Positions 45,721 to 52,945 of a DNA stretch of 64,000 nucleotides are shown here, piece after piece. The notes under the pieces are model-generated. The model saw nothing but the letters and a program-made list of their open reading frames with translations. It was not told the origin of the DNA and did not search any database. Source of the stretch: a virus; IMG/VR virus record IMGVR_UViG_3300042879_002524, positions 49,834 to 113,833 of that record; one strand, 5' to 3'. The position numbers and the translations under genes were made by a program. Every line of letters starts with the position of its first letter. Within the stretch, counting starts at the first letter, position 1.

Positions 45721-46302
45721 TTAAATTAATTCGTAATAATTATTGTTTTCATCAACTATTAATATAATACCATCTGCCTGCATTATTGTCGCAGTTTTAC
45801 CTATAGGCAATATCGAGAATAATTGTGTTTTATTAACCTTTTTGCGAGTTTGCATTTTTTTTACTTTTTCGTCGTAGTTCATTTCTTGTTCCGCGAGATT
45901 CTTGTTATCATTAGTCGTTTGTTTGTTAAGATATATCTTATCGTATTGATTTAAAGAAAGATATTTACCATTAATCTTTTTATCTAACATACGATCGAAC
46001 ATTTGCAAAACTTTGCCTTTATGCAATTTATTGCGTTGCAACATTTGTTTAACTTGATCGGGAGTTAATCCTGGCTGTAACGCTGCGATAACCTTGCTAT
46101 CACTTGCATCCAGTAACTCTCCAGTTTTTGGTACATATTTTGCCGTAGCAATTCCATCGGGGTTACTAGGTCCTTTACGTAAATGATACATGTTTACTGG
46201 AACTGTTTCTAGGCTTCTAGGCTCCGGCACTTCCTTGTTAGGAATTTGGTTGGCGAATTGTTCGTTTAAGATGTTTTTAAAAATGTTTTTTAGCTTAATC
46301 AT
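45721..46302 (-). CDS. Putative internal virion protein with targeting sequence
   Basis: The 193-residue protein starts MIKLKNIFKNILNEQFANQ; LNE fits the prohead-protease rule after a slightly longer helix. It is K/Q/N-rich with TPDQVKQMLQRNKLHKGKVL (about residues 85-104). No motif recognised. A class L box stands 25 nt before the ATG. Confidence 0.65.
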   Translation of the reverse strand: MIKLKNIFKNILNEQFANQIPNKEVPEPRSLETVPVNMYHLRKGPSNPDGIATAKYVPKTGELLDASDSKVIAALQPGLTPDQVKQMLQRNKLHKGKVLQMFDRMLDKKINGKYLSLNQYDKIYLNKQTTNDNKNLAEQEMNYDEKVKKMQTRKKVNKTQLFSILPIGKTATIMQADGIILIVDENNNYYELI

Positions 46303-46326
46303 GATTATACCTTATTATTATACTAT

Positions 46327-46335
46327 AATAAATAT
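46327..46335 (-). promoter_or_regulatory. Class L promoter box before gene 45721-46302
   Basis: Coding strand CATATATTTATTATAGT; it marks the upstream edge of the targeting-sequence block. Confidence 0.52.
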
Positions 46336-46394
46336 ATGCACCGCATATTCTAATAAAGAGCATCTATATAGCAAAATTTTTACCCGTGCTAGAA

Positions 46395-46550
46395 AAACAT
46401 ATATAACCTCCTCCATATATCAGGGGGTGTTCTACCCCTTAATGAAACCCTCCCCCACCCCCCTGTTTTGGGGGGGCTACCGGGGTCAAATACGGGGGGG
46501 CTATACCCCATGTAAATAGGGGGGCTACCTACCCCCCTTTCTAGACTCTA
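46395..46550. other. Non-coding segment with long G and C runs
   Basis: There is no gene between 46303 and 46565. Three copies of G(6-7)CTA (46470-46479, 46494-46503, 46519-46527) and facing C-runs (46451-46463, 46532-46537) can form hairpins of 6 G-C pairs or G-quadruplexes on either strand. This is exceptional in an AT-rich genome and marks the border between the targeting-sequence block and the early small-gene block. Confidence 0.7.
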
Positions 46551-46565
46551 TATATGTATGGAATG

Positions 46566-46778
46566 CTATTGTGGCAACACTCCTTCTGCTATGCAGTCAC
46601 TCATTCCTAATGACGGTATGCCTAATGCAGTTCTCAATTCGAATACCGGACCCCAAGCATTGCGGCTTATCGCTGTCACCACGTGGTCCTCTCCGAATGT
46701 CTTCTTGTCGGCTTGAAGTGTTTGCCATGCTCGGGCTTCTGTGATTTGGATTGCTCGGATTAACTCTTTCTTTGTCAT
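46566..46778 (-). CDS. Hypothetical small early protein
   Basis: The 70-residue protein starts MTKKELIRAIQITEARAWQT; helical, ending in GMSDCIAEGVLPQ. The start context is AGAGAGAGTATG. It is the last gene of the unit driven from 47114-47144. No family recognised. Confidence 0.62.
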   Translation of the reverse strand: MTKKELIRAIQITEARAWQTLQADKKTFGEDHVVTAISRNAWGPVFELRTALGIPSLGMSDCIAEGVLPQ

Positions 46779-46788
46779 ACTCTCTCTT

Positions 46789-46866
46789 TTATTTTTTATT
46801 AACTTGAACTCCTAGGATAAAACCTACAATTAGGCCTATTGCTAACATTGCTGTTTCTATATGCAT
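46789..46866 (-). CDS. Micro membrane protein, 25 residues
   Basis: MHIETAMLAIGLIVGFILGV is almost entirely one transmembrane helix, then a short basic end. It has the AGAGAGATG-type start context and lies 10 bp from the next gene. Similar tiny proteins recur in this block (51971, 54266). Confidence 0.5.
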   Translation of the reverse strand: MHIETAMLAIGLIVGFILGVQVNKK

Positions 46867-46884
46867 CTCTCTCGTTATATATTA

Positions 46885-47088
46885 TTACTTACCTAATGCC
46901 TTTAAGCATTCTGCGCACCCTACTTCTTCAATGCCGGCAAATAATGCGTGATTGCTGCTTAATGCTGGAGTACCACATACATTGCCTTTGCCTAATTGGT
47001 ATGCGTGTGCCGTGCCGGTCCACACATTGCCTTTGTTACCAAAGATCATAAATCCTGCGCCTAATTCTTTTACTGCTACTTTTTTCAT
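46885..47088 (-). CDS. Small cysteine-rich protein
   Basis: The 67-residue protein has a CxxC end (VGCAECLKA, about residues 57-65) and NVCGTPALSSN (about 36-46), a pattern of small phage proteins with a likely zinc site (one C upstream, CxxC downstream). Class E promoter with a perfect TTGACA box and AAGAGATATG start context. Confidence 0.65.
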   Translation of the reverse strand: MKKVAVKELGAGFMIFGNKGNVWTGTAHAYQLGKGNVCGTPALSSNHALFAGIEEVGCAECLKALGK

Positions 47089-47113
47089 ATCTCTTTCTTT
47101 TAATTTTATAATA

Positions 47114-47144
47114 TAAAGATAAGGATAATAAGTACACGTGTCAA
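47114..47144 (-). promoter_or_regulatory. Class E promoter for gene 46885-47088
   Basis: -35 TTGACA, 17 bp, -7 TATCTTTA, with A-rich sequence upstream of -35. Confidence 0.82.
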
Positions 47145-47183
47145 CCTTTTTCCAAGAAAAGTTTAAACTTTTTTTCAGCAGAA

Positions 47184-47233
47184 ATCCGACACCATTTCTG
47201 ATGCCGGATCCTTATTTGAGAGATATGTTTACT
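47184..47233 (-). terminator. 3' element and hairpin after the AAA+ gene
   Basis: On the minus strand the stop codon is followed by TAAACATATCTCTCAA (complement of 47216-47233), then a hairpin with 8-nt arms 47184-47191 and 47202-47209 (one G-T pair). Weak T-run. The same arrangement occurs at 48742-48799 and in the RNA at 53590-53895. Confidence 0.55.
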
Positions 47234-48183
47234 TATTCTGCTGCGATGATTTGTTCTGCTATCATCTCCTCCGGATTATCAAATCCCATTGCGCATATTC
47301 TTGCTGCTTTGATAAAGCTTCTGAGGTTAACATCGATGCCGGCAAATTTGCTGTCTAGACGTTTCATAATCTCTAATGCTTGTTGCTTTGCTGCTATTGG
47401 AATGCTACGCTCCATGCCTTCCATCAATTGCTCCATTCGAGTAAACATCTGAGTGGTGTTCATTGTGATGTCTGACACAAAGCTACGTGAACGAATTGCC
47501 TCATCTAATTTGCTTTGATGGATGTTGGAGATGAATATGATGCGACCTGTAAACTCAAAGTGTGGTGGGATTGGATCGCCGTACTCATCCTTAAGTGGCT
47601 TGCTAGAGATATAAGATATCTTGCGTGTGTCATAGCTGTCTAATGCTGCCTTAAGGATATTAACTGCATCGTCATCTTTGAATACGGAGTCACAGTCATC
47701 CAACACAATAATCTTATCCGAATTTTGATACAAGGTAATAAACAATCCGGCTGCTGTGGCACGACCTTTGAAGTGAACAAAGTCTTTGGATTCTGTAAGA
47801 CCCATTCCTTTAAGAGTCTCTTTAACTAAGTGTGTCTTACCTACACCTGCCATACCTGTGATAACTAATGAAGGCTGAATACCTCTACCTACCATCTTAG
47901 TAAGACGCTCCAGGTTGCTGAACATTACTTGTGGATCTCTGCCTTCGAGTACTGTCATGAAAGACATCTTTGCTGGTGCTGCTGGTGCTACGGCTACTCC
48001 TGCCATGGCTGCTGCTACTCTGCTTACTCTGCCGTTAGCGCTTACCATTAATACTTCTCGGTTAGCTTCTGCCGTGCGTAATTGCACATCGCGGATTAAA
48101 CCCTTTGGCGCGAACTCTCCTGACTTCACATTCTTCGCCATTAACTTGCCTTTTACTCTTACTGCTTCAAATACATTCATCAT
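47233..48183 (-). CDS. AAA+ ATPase
   Basis: The 316-residue protein has Walker A VITGMAGVGKTHLVKE (about residues 108-123), Walker B KIIVLDDCDSVF (about 156-167), sensor 1 RIIFISNIHQS (about 213-223) and an arginine-finger region EAIRSRSF (about 228-235). The C-terminal lid is helical. The N-terminal 95 residues carry no known domain. Likely roles are loader, remodeller or chaperone; no protease or helicase partner domain is present. It has a strong class E promoter and is one of the larger genes of the early block, with higher GC than the late genes. Confidence 0.85.
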   Translation of the reverse strand: MMNVFEAVRVKGKLMAKNVKSGEFAPKGLIRDVQLRTAEANREVLMVSANGRVSRVAAAMAGVAVAPAAPAKMSFMTVLEGRDPQVMFSNLERLTKMVGRGIQPSLVITGMAGVGKTHLVKETLKGMGLTESKDFVHFKGRATAAGLFITLYQNSDKIIVLDDCDSVFKDDDAVNILKAALDSYDTRKISYISSKPLKDEYGDPIPPHFEFTGRIIFISNIHQSKLDEAIRSRSFVSDITMNTTQMFTRMEQLMEGMERSIPIAAKQQALEIMKRLDSKFAGIDVNLRSFIKAARICAMGFDNPEEMIAEQIIAAE

Positions 48184-48205
48184 ATCTCTCTCTTTTTAAT
48201 TTATA

Positions 48206-48236
48206 TAAAGATAAGGAAAAAAACCCTTCGTGTCAA
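48206..48236 (-). promoter_or_regulatory. Class E promoter for the AAA+ gene
   Basis: -35 TTGACA, 17 bp, -7 TATCTTTA; upstream A-tracts (AAAAAAAGTTACCAAAAAGG) resemble an UP element. Confidence 0.82.
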
Positions 48237-48271
48237 CCTTTTTGGTAACTTTTTTTAAGAAAAGTTTCCGG

Positions 48272-48526
48272 CTATTCTTCGCCGGCTACTTCCTCATGTA
48301 GATCCAATAACCACTGACGATTCATCATCTCTTGCTTGTATGTCTTAACACAATACAATTCAAATGGAGCAATCGGATCCTCTGATTTGAACTCGACATG
48401 GAATTCATCCCATACCTTGCGTGACTCCTCAAAGGTTGCTAATACATCCGCTGGAGCTATGTCTAATTCATACTGCTGAACGATCCCTCTGGTTAACTCT
48501 CCCTTTACTGTTACATTTACTTTCAT
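48272..48526 (-). CDS. Hypothetical small early protein
   Basis: The 84-residue protein starts MKVNVTVKGELTRGIVQQYE and ends WLLDLHEEVAGEE: an N-terminal beta part and helical C-terminus. It is a single-gene unit with its own class E promoter. No family recognised. Confidence 0.65.
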   Translation of the reverse strand: MKVNVTVKGELTRGIVQQYELDIAPADVLATFEESRKVWDEFHVEFKSEDPIAPFELYCVKTYKQEMMNRQWLLDLHEEVAGEE

Positions 48527-48548
48527 ATCTCTCTCTTTTTAATTTATA

Positions 48549-48579
48549 TAAAGATAAGGAAAATAAGAACACGTGTCAA
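48549..48579 (-). promoter_or_regulatory. Class E promoter for gene 48272-48526
   Basis: -35 TTGACA, 17 bp, -7 TATCTTTA. Confidence 0.82.
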
Positions 48580-48597
48580 GCATTTAGGTAACTTTTT

Positions 48598-48726
48598 TTA
48601 AACTTTTTTTACGCCGACGGTAAGAAGGATTGTGGTTGGAATTAGACCTAATAGGCCAATACAGTTACCAGTTGCTACTAATGCAAGTCCGGTGATCAAT
48701 GCTAATACTGATGTTGTTTCTTTCAT
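48598..48726 (-). CDS. Micro membrane protein, 42 residues
   Basis: The product starts MKETTSVLALITGLALVATG and is hydrophobic for about 36 residues, enough for one or two helices. It is downstream of gene 48795-49229 and separated from it by a structured 3' element (48742-48799). Confidence 0.5.
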   Translation of the reverse strand: MKETTSVLALITGLALVATGNCIGLLGLIPTTILLTVGVKKV

Positions 48727-48741
48727 ATGCTCTCTTTTTTA

Positions 48742-48799
48742 CGTCCGCAAGGGCCAACATTGCTGCTGACCCGGGACTATGTTGAGAGATATGTTTACT
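48742..48799 (-). other. Repeat 3' element and hairpin between small early genes
   Basis: The minus strand carries GTAAACATATCTCTCAA at the stop codon of gene 48795, then a GC-rich nested hairpin (outer GTCC/GGAC, inner GGGTCA/TGGCCC). Second copy of the element seen at 47184-47233. Confidence 0.55.
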
Positions 48800-49229
48800 C
48801 TTCTGGGTCGCCGTCGATTACTTCTTCGTCTTCGGCTTCTTCATCATCTTCATTGCGCTCCAACTCTACGACGTCGTCAGTTTCAACTTCCGCCTCTTCC
48901 GGCTCCTCAACGAATCTTTCTAAGGAGGCAGTGACATGATCCATTATTTCCCTCATATTGACGTCGACACTATTTAATTCGATTCGGTTATCATAAGTCA
49001 ACTCAAACTCCGCAGAATCTACATCAATCAAGTCTCTGCTATTATAATCCAAACTTCGTTCAATTCTATTAGCAATCTCTTCAGCAAAGTCTGGAGTCAA
49101 TTTGAAATCCTTCTCAACGATAACTACCGGCTCGATGCTTTGGATCAATGCAATAACATTGTCAATGCTTACTACTGAGGTTAGCGCCTTTGCTCCCTCC
49201 AACTGTGCAATTAAATTTTCTTTTGTCAT
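48795..49229 (-). CDS. Acidic early protein
   Basis: From ATG 49229 the product is about 144 residues. It starts MTKENLIAQLEGAKALTSVV and ends in an extremely acidic tail (about residues 108-144, mostly E and D). Acid tails can mimic DNA or bind polymerase and nucleoid proteins, but this is speculation here. The longer frame is rejected because it would run through the promoter. Confidence 0.68.
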   Translation of the reverse strand: MTKENLIAQLEGAKALTSVVSIDNVIALIQSIEPVVIVEKDFKLTPDFAEEIANRIERSLDYNSRDLIDVDSAEFELTYDNRIELNSVDVNMREIMDHVTASLERFVEEPEEAEVETDDVVELERNEDDEEAEDEEVIDGDPEE

Positions 49230-49254
49230 ATCTCTCTCTTTTAAATTTATAATA

Positions 49255-49285
49255 TAAAAATAATGAATTAAATAATGCGTGTCAA
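49255..49285 (-). promoter_or_regulatory. Class E promoter for gene 48795-49229
   Basis: -35 TTGACA, 17 bp, -7 TATTTTTA. The box fixes the ATG at 49229. Confidence 0.75.
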
Positions 49286-49315
49286 CCTTTTTTGAAACTT
49301 TTTTCAAACTTTTTT

Positions 49316-49507
49316 TTACTTGGATTTGCAAGGGCAAGATTCAGAGTGAACCACTCCTCCATCGTAATGGTTACCATCAAATGATAGGTACTCATGTCCT
49401 TCGAATTTAATAACCTGAATCGATCCGCCGTGATAACTAGTCTCCGGGTTTCTTTGTGATGTACATCCTACCAATGCTACTGCTAATGCCAATGCTAATG
49501 TTTTCAT
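49316..49507 (-). CDS. Small phage lipoprotein
   Basis: The 63-residue protein starts MKTLALALAVALVGCTSQRN: a signal peptide with a lipobox (LVGC) and N-terminal lipid cysteine at residue 15. The short polar domain ends HSESCPCKSK. Lipoproteins of this size in phages often block superinfection at the envelope; that role is inferred. It has its own class E promoter. Confidence 0.75.
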   Translation of the reverse strand: MKTLALALAVALVGCTSQRNPETSYHGGSIQVIKFEGHEYLSFDGNHYDGGVVHSESCPCKSK

Positions 49508-49530
49508 ATCTCTCTCTCTTTTAATTTTAA

Positions 49531-49561
49531 TAAAGATAAGGTTTTAATCAATGCGAGTCAA
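49531..49561 (-). promoter_or_regulatory. Class E promoter for the lipoprotein gene
   Basis: -35 TTGACT, 17 bp, -7 TATCTTTA. Confidence 0.78.
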
Positions 49562-49579
49562 CCTTTTTGGTAACTTTTT

Positions 49580-49744
49580 TTATCCGAAGAATCCTCCGGC
49601 ATAAAGGATCCAAATAAAGATTGCTGCATCAATTAGCTTAAAGAATATGTTATACTTGTCGGTTCTCGGTTGGCCATGCTTATAAGCATTTAGTAATAAT
49701 CCGATACCTATCATTGTCAATAAAATAATTTGTGGTGTTCCCAT
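49580..49744 (-). CDS. Small membrane protein, 54 residues
   Basis: MGTPQIILLTMIGIGLLLNA is one helix; a second hydrophobic stretch (DAAIFIWILYAGGFFG) ends the protein. This two-helix hairpin resembles small phage membrane proteins. It follows the 40-residue gene by 8 bp. Confidence 0.55.
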   Translation of the reverse strand: MGTPQIILLTMIGIGLLLNAYKHGQPRTDKYNIFFKLIDAAIFIWILYAGGFFG

Positions 49745-49752
49745 ATGTCCTA

Positions 49753-49875
49753 TTAATTAAAAATTACTGAATAAATAAATGCATTACCTGCCAACGTCTG
49801 CTGCAGACGAATCATTTCGATTTGCTGTACCTGCTTCTTTGCGGTGAGCCTTTTAAAATTGCCTTTTCCTTTCAT
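49753..49875 (-). CDS. Small basic protein, 40 residues
   Basis: MKGKGNFKRLTAKKQVQQIE begins a basic helical peptide with a class E promoter directly upstream (49898-49928). It may act as a leader or as a small nucleic-acid-binding protein. Confidence 0.5.
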   Translation of the reverse strand: MKGKGNFKRLTAKKQVQQIEMIRLQQTLAGNAFIYSVIFN

Positions 49876-49897
49876 ACCTCTTATTTTTTATTATACT

Positions 49898-49928
49898 TAA
49901 AGATACCGATAATATCAATGCGAGTCAA
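49898..49928 (-). promoter_or_regulatory. Class E promoter for genes 49753 and 49580
   Basis: -35 TTGACT, 17 bp, -7 TATCTTTA. Confidence 0.78.
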
Positions 49929-49957
49929 CCTTTTTTATAAAAAAGTTTCAGAAAAGT

Positions 49958-50698
49958 TTATAGGTATTGTTCTAGCAATTCAATGCCCGGTAGCTTTGCT
50001 AATTCGGTTTCTGCCTGGCGAACCAATTGTCTAGCTCTCTCTCCGGTTACTCCCATCTCTTCAGCAATCTGATCCATACATTGTGGATACTCTTGTCCGA
50101 TGCCGTAGAATCTGCGTATAGCTTCTTGCTGCTTCGGTTTAAGTTGTGATAAGGCTCTGTTTAAGTCATAACGGAGATCTTCTGTGTCCCGGGCTGTTTT
50201 CACACTATCCGCAGCCAAGTATCGGTCCGCATAGGTTTCTTTGTTCTCGTCATCACCTACCGGAGTGTGGATTGATTTGATGCTTTGCTCCTCAGTTGCT
50301 ACTCGATGTGATGGGATCCTAACTACTCTGGATAAGTCATTCAATGCCTTCTGCAATTCGGCTCTAATGTACCACACAGCAAATGTAATGAACTTAACAC
50401 CTTTTGTGGGATCGAATCTCTCAGCCGCTTCGAAGAGTCCTATGTTAGCAAATCCGATAAGATCCTCCAATTGTAATCCCATTCCTTGATACTGCTTTGC
50501 TACTTGCACCGCGAATCGGATATTAGCTTCCACTAACGCATTAACTGCTTTGCGGTCTCCGGATTTGATTCGGCCGGCTAACTCTTGTTCCTGCTGCCGG
50601 GTTAAGGTTGGGAGCTTCTTAATGTCTCTTAATAACTGATTGGTGCTTTCTGCGGTTGCTACAATTGCTCCGGTGCTTACATGAATTCTTTTTGCCAT
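49958..50698 (-). CDS. RpoD-like sigma-70 factor
   Basis: The 246-residue primary-type sigma factor has region 1.2/2.1 with LTRQQEQELAGRIKSGD and EANIRFAVQVAKQYQGMG (about residues 57-74), region 2.3/2.4 VKFITFAVWYIRAELQKAL (about 100-118), region 3 VVRIPSHRVATEEQSIKS, and region 4.2 MDQIAEEMGVTGERARQLVRQA (about 208-229). It resembles Bacteroidota housekeeping sigma factors and would recognise a -35 and a -7 box, matching class E promoters. It lies in an operon with gene 50744. Phage copies of a primary-type sigma factor are uncommon. Confidence 0.92.
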   Translation of the reverse strand: MAKRIHVSTGAIVATAESTNQLLRDIKKLPTLTRQQEQELAGRIKSGDRKAVNALVEANIRFAVQVAKQYQGMGLQLEDLIGFANIGLFEAAERFDPTKGVKFITFAVWYIRAELQKALNDLSRVVRIPSHRVATEEQSIKSIHTPVGDDENKETYADRYLAADSVKTARDTEDLRYDLNRALSQLKPKQQEAIRRFYGIGQEYPQCMDQIAEEMGVTGERARQLVRQAETELAKLPGIELLEQYL

Positions 50699-50743
50699 AA
50701 CTCTCTTGTGTTTTTAAATAAATGAATAACTGAATGCAACCGA

Positions 50744-50941
50744 CTACTTGCCGGTTGCTAAGAACTTGAATGATACTCGGATCGGTTTCTCAACCCGTGC
50801 CCGGTACTCTGCGTTGCGCGCTCCTTGCGTAATAGCTTGTGCTACTGTTACGGCATTGCCTCCGGTTCTTGCATCTCGACTCATTTGAGCCATTACTGCT
50901 CCTTGTCTTTCAAATCCTGAATTTCTTCCTTTTTTAGCCAT
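50744..50941 (-). CDS. Small basic protein upstream of the sigma factor
   Basis: The 65-residue protein starts MAKKGRNSGFERQGAVMAQM; it is arginine-rich with few acidic residues. It shares the class E promoter at 50968-50998 with the sigma factor. It could be an anti-sigma, a co-factor or a nucleic-acid binder; nothing in the sequence decides. Confidence 0.62.
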   Translation of the reverse strand: MAKKGRNSGFERQGAVMAQMSRDARTGGNAVTVAQAITQGARNAEYRARVEKPIRVSFKFLATGK

Positions 50942-50967
50942 CTCTCTTATTATTTAATTTCTATACT

Positions 50968-50998
50968 TAAAGATAAGCATTTTATCAATGCGTGTCAA
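50968..50998 (-). promoter_or_regulatory. Class E promoter for the sigma-factor operon
   Basis: -35 TTGACA, 17 bp, -7 TATCTTTA. The phage sigma gene may therefore stimulate its own promoter class. Confidence 0.82.
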
Positions 50999-51027
50999 CC
51001 TTTTTGTTAACTTTTTTTACTTTTTTT

Positions 51028-51213
51028 TTATAAAGGATCCACAGTGTCATCAACTACAAATCCTACAACACTTTCTAGGTACTGCTTAATATCCGTGTCG
51101 TCAAATCCATCTGCTAACAAATCCAGTGTGACGTAACGGATTGCGTCTTCCAACTTGTTTGCGACAGTGCTATTAACAAGTCCCTCAATTCTCTCAAATT
51201 TTTCAAAATCCAT
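51028..51213 (-). CDS. Hypothetical small acidic protein
   Basis: The 61-residue helical, acidic protein (MDFEKFERIEGLVNSTVANK at the start). Promoter with variant -35 TAGGAT. No family recognised. Confidence 0.6.
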   Translation of the reverse strand: MDFEKFERIEGLVNSTVANKLEDAIRYVTLDLLADGFDDTDIKQYLESVVGFVVDDTVDPL

Positions 51214-51238
51214 TTTTCTCTCTTTTTAAATTAATACT

Positions 51239-51269
51239 TAAATATAATGAAAATAATAATGCGATCCTA
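51239..51269 (-). promoter_or_regulatory. Variant class E promoter for gene 51028-51213
   Basis: -35 TAGGAT, 17 bp, -7 TATATTTA. The same variant occurs at 52617-52647. Confidence 0.58.
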
Positions 51270-51294
51270 ATAAAATGTAAAAAAAGTTTGCTGG

Positions 51295-51672
51295 CTAACT
51301 TAAGCCAACAAACCCTTTCTCTAATTCCAACTCTAACTCCTCAGCTATATCCTTAAGTCGGTAATAAGCAGCATCATCTAATTCCTGCATCACTCTATCT
51401 ACTACTTGGTTAACATCATATCCTGATCCAAACCCGTAACATGTAACTGCTGTCTGGATTCTTTTTAACTCATCACTTGCACTAACCCAATCTGCTTCAA
51501 GCATTTGATCATTATAATCAAACTCTTTGCGGAACTCTGCCATGGCAGAAATCCAAAGCTGCTTAACTTTGATTCGAACCACTACGGCTACTGCATCATT
51601 GTGGTCATACATATCGCGGCTCCATGGCTTTGTGATTTGGATTCCGTACTCTACTTTTGCTACCTTTTTCAT
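51295..51672 (-). CDS. Hypothetical early protein, 125 residues
   Basis: Starts MKKVAKVEYGIQITKPWSRD; a helical C-terminal half with DAAYYRLKDIAEELELELEKG. A full class E promoter and AGAGAGATATATG start. No family recognised. Confidence 0.65.
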   Translation of the reverse strand: MKKVAKVEYGIQITKPWSRDMYDHNDAVAVVVRIKVKQLWISAMAEFRKEFDYNDQMLEADWVSASDELKRIQTAVTCYGFGSGYDVNQVVDRVMQELDDAAYYRLKDIAEELELELEKGFVGLS

Positions 51673-51694
51673 ATATCTCTCTTTTTAATTTATA

Positions 51695-51725
51695 TAAAGA
51701 TAAGGTTTTAATCAATGCGTGTCAA
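51695..51725 (-). promoter_or_regulatory. Class E promoter for gene 51295-51672
   Basis: -35 TTGACA, 17 bp, -7 TATCTTTA. Confidence 0.82.
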
Positions 51726-51755
51726 CCTTTTTCTGAAAAAAGTTTAAAAAAAAGT

Positions 51756-51965
51756 TTATTCTGATTTAAAGATTTTGTTATAGTGATCTTCAAATGTATC
51801 ACCATGAACTGTTGTCCATTGACCATGATTGTAAAACTTCCCTAGCTGTTGCTTCTCCATGGCTTTAGCTTGGTCAATAATTAATTGCCTATCAGTCATA
51901 TCTGCAAATTTCCATTTAGATGAATTAACCTGTTGTGCAAACCATTCTATTGCTGTCTGTTTCAT
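51756..51965 (-). CDS. Small conserved phage protein (MKQTA-FKSE family), copy 1
   Basis: The 69-residue protein starts MKQTAIEWFAQQVNS and contains IIDQAKAMEKQQLGKFYNHG, ending YNKIFKSE. The protein at 58760 has the same beginning and end (MKQTAVEYL and YKETFKSE). This is a family of small proteins common in phages of aquatic Bacteroidota; function unknown. Confidence 0.7.
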   Translation of the reverse strand: MKQTAIEWFAQQVNSSKWKFADMTDRQLIIDQAKAMEKQQLGKFYNHGQWTTVHGDTFEDHYNKIFKSE

Positions 51966-51970
51966 ATCTC

Positions 51971-52048
51971 TTATTTTAAAAAATCTTTAGCTATTACTAT
52001 GATTATTGCAAACGTGATTAAACCTGTGGCTACTACTAATACTATCAT
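51971..52048 (-). CDS. Micro membrane protein, 25 residues
   Basis: MIVLVVATGLITFAIIIVIA is a single transmembrane helix followed by KDFLK. AGAGAGTATG start context; it ends just before the next gene's ribosome-binding region. Confidence 0.48.
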   Translation of the reverse strand: MIVLVVATGLITFAIIIVIAKDFLK

Positions 52049-52062
52049 ACTCTCTTTTTAAA

Positions 52063-52218
52063 TTAATATCCAATCAAATCACACAACATCTCTCCCGTGC
52101 AACGGCCATTCCGGGTAATTTCATAATTAGGATCCATGCCGGATGCTGTCACATCGCTAATCAACTCAGACAATGAGGTAAACTCTTTCTCGTAATAAAC
52201 ACAATCTAAACTATACAT
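52063..52218 (-). CDS. Small protein, 51 residues
   Basis: MYSLDCVYYEKEFTSLSELI at the start, RNGRCTGEMLCDLIGY at the end; mixed alpha/beta with three cysteines. AGAGAGAGTATG start and a class E promoter. Below a 60-residue cut-off. Confidence 0.6.
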   Translation of the reverse strand: MYSLDCVYYEKEFTSLSELISDVTASGMDPNYEITRNGRCTGEMLCDLIGY

Positions 52219-52242
52219 ACTCTCTCTTTTTAAATTATAATC

Positions 52243-52273
52243 TAAATATAAGCAAAAAAGAGATGCGTGTCAA
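52243..52273 (-). promoter_or_regulatory. Class E promoter for genes 52063, 51971 and 51756
   Basis: -35 TTGACA, 17 bp, -7 TATATTTA; the only strong promoter for this three-gene set. Confidence 0.78.
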
Positions 52274-52292
52274 GCATCTCTGTAACTTTTTT

Positions 52293-52592
52293 TTAACTTA
52301 TTTCCTCAACTCTAAATTCAATCACTTCATTTAATATTAAACACATTTCGCCATCTTCATCATAAATACAACCTTCAATCATATCATCACTCCACTCAGG
52401 AAAATTGCCATTCTCATCAACACCACACCACCACTCAACCAAATCCTTATTGCTATAACAATATTCAGCCAACTCTTCATTCTCTCTAACCTTATCAACT
52501 AAATCCACCAAATCCTTAGCCATTACATCAACAACTAAAAATGCTTCATCACCATTAAAACCATCTGCTAAACTTACTCTAAACTCTCTCAT
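52293..52592 (-). CDS. Acidic early protein, 99 residues
   Basis: From ATG 52592 the product starts MREFRVSLADGFNGDEAFLV. It is very acidic and tryptophan-containing (DLVEWWCGVDENG), ending in EVIEFRVEEIS. The longer frame starts upstream of the promoter and is rejected. No family recognised. Confidence 0.65.
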   Translation of the reverse strand: MREFRVSLADGFNGDEAFLVVDVMAKDLVDLVDKVRENEELAEYCYSNKDLVEWWCGVDENGNFPEWSDDMIEGCIYDEDGEMCLILNEVIEFRVEEIS

Positions 52593-52616
52593 TTTCTCTC
52601 TTTTTAAATTAATACT

Positions 52617-52647
52617 TAAATATAAGGATAATTTCGATCGGATCCTA
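52617..52647 (-). promoter_or_regulatory. Variant class E promoter for gene 52293-52592
   Basis: -35 TAGGAT, 17 bp, -7 TATATTTA. Confidence 0.58.
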
Positions 52648-52665
52648 ATTTTTAGCAAACTTTTT

Positions 52666-52869
52666 TTAAACTTTTTCAATTACGGTAACTGGTACATTAG
52701 GATTCATGCCATAATAACATTTAATATCGATATCCTCTAATTCGACGATACGTGCATTTTTTCTAGTTTTTACTACTTTTGCCCGTATTAATACATCCGG
52801 TTTTGTATCCCAAGCAAATTGTACAATTTGTCCTTTTGCTACAGTTCCTAATATTACTAAGTTTTCCAT
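52666..52869 (-). CDS. Small beta-barrel-like protein, tandem copy A
   Basis: The 67-residue protein contains VAKGQIVQFAWDTKP (about residues 10-24) and RAKVVKTRKNARIVELEDID (about 29-48). The neighbour at 52946 has KGQIVEFAMSNP and RAKVIKTRKNAVTVLLENIN, so the two are tandem duplicates. The strand pattern and size suit a KOW/SH3-like fold. Class E promoter. Confidence 0.65.
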   Translation of the reverse strand: MENLVILGTVAKGQIVQFAWDTKPDVLIRAKVVKTRKNARIVELEDIDIKCYYGMNPNVPVTVIEKV

Positions 52870-52893
52870 ATATCTCTTATTTTTTAATTTATA

Positions 52894-52924
52894 TAAAGAT
52901 AAGCAAAATACTTATGCGTGTCAA
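52894..52924 (-). promoter_or_regulatory. Class E promoter for gene 52666-52869
   Basis: -35 TTGACA, 17 bp, -7 TATCTTTA. Confidence 0.8.
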
Positions 52925-52945
52925 GCATTTTTTAAAAAAGTTTAA

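Noticed and set aside
46190-46519. Plus-strand frame across the G-run segment
   Set aside because: It begins inside gene 45721-46302 and is driven by homopolymers; no start context.
48727-48939. Plus-strand frame starting near TTGAGAGATATG
   Set aside because: It resembles a start site on the plus strand, but the frame is antisense to the acidic tail of gene 48795 and serine-rich by mirror of that bias; no promoter on that strand.
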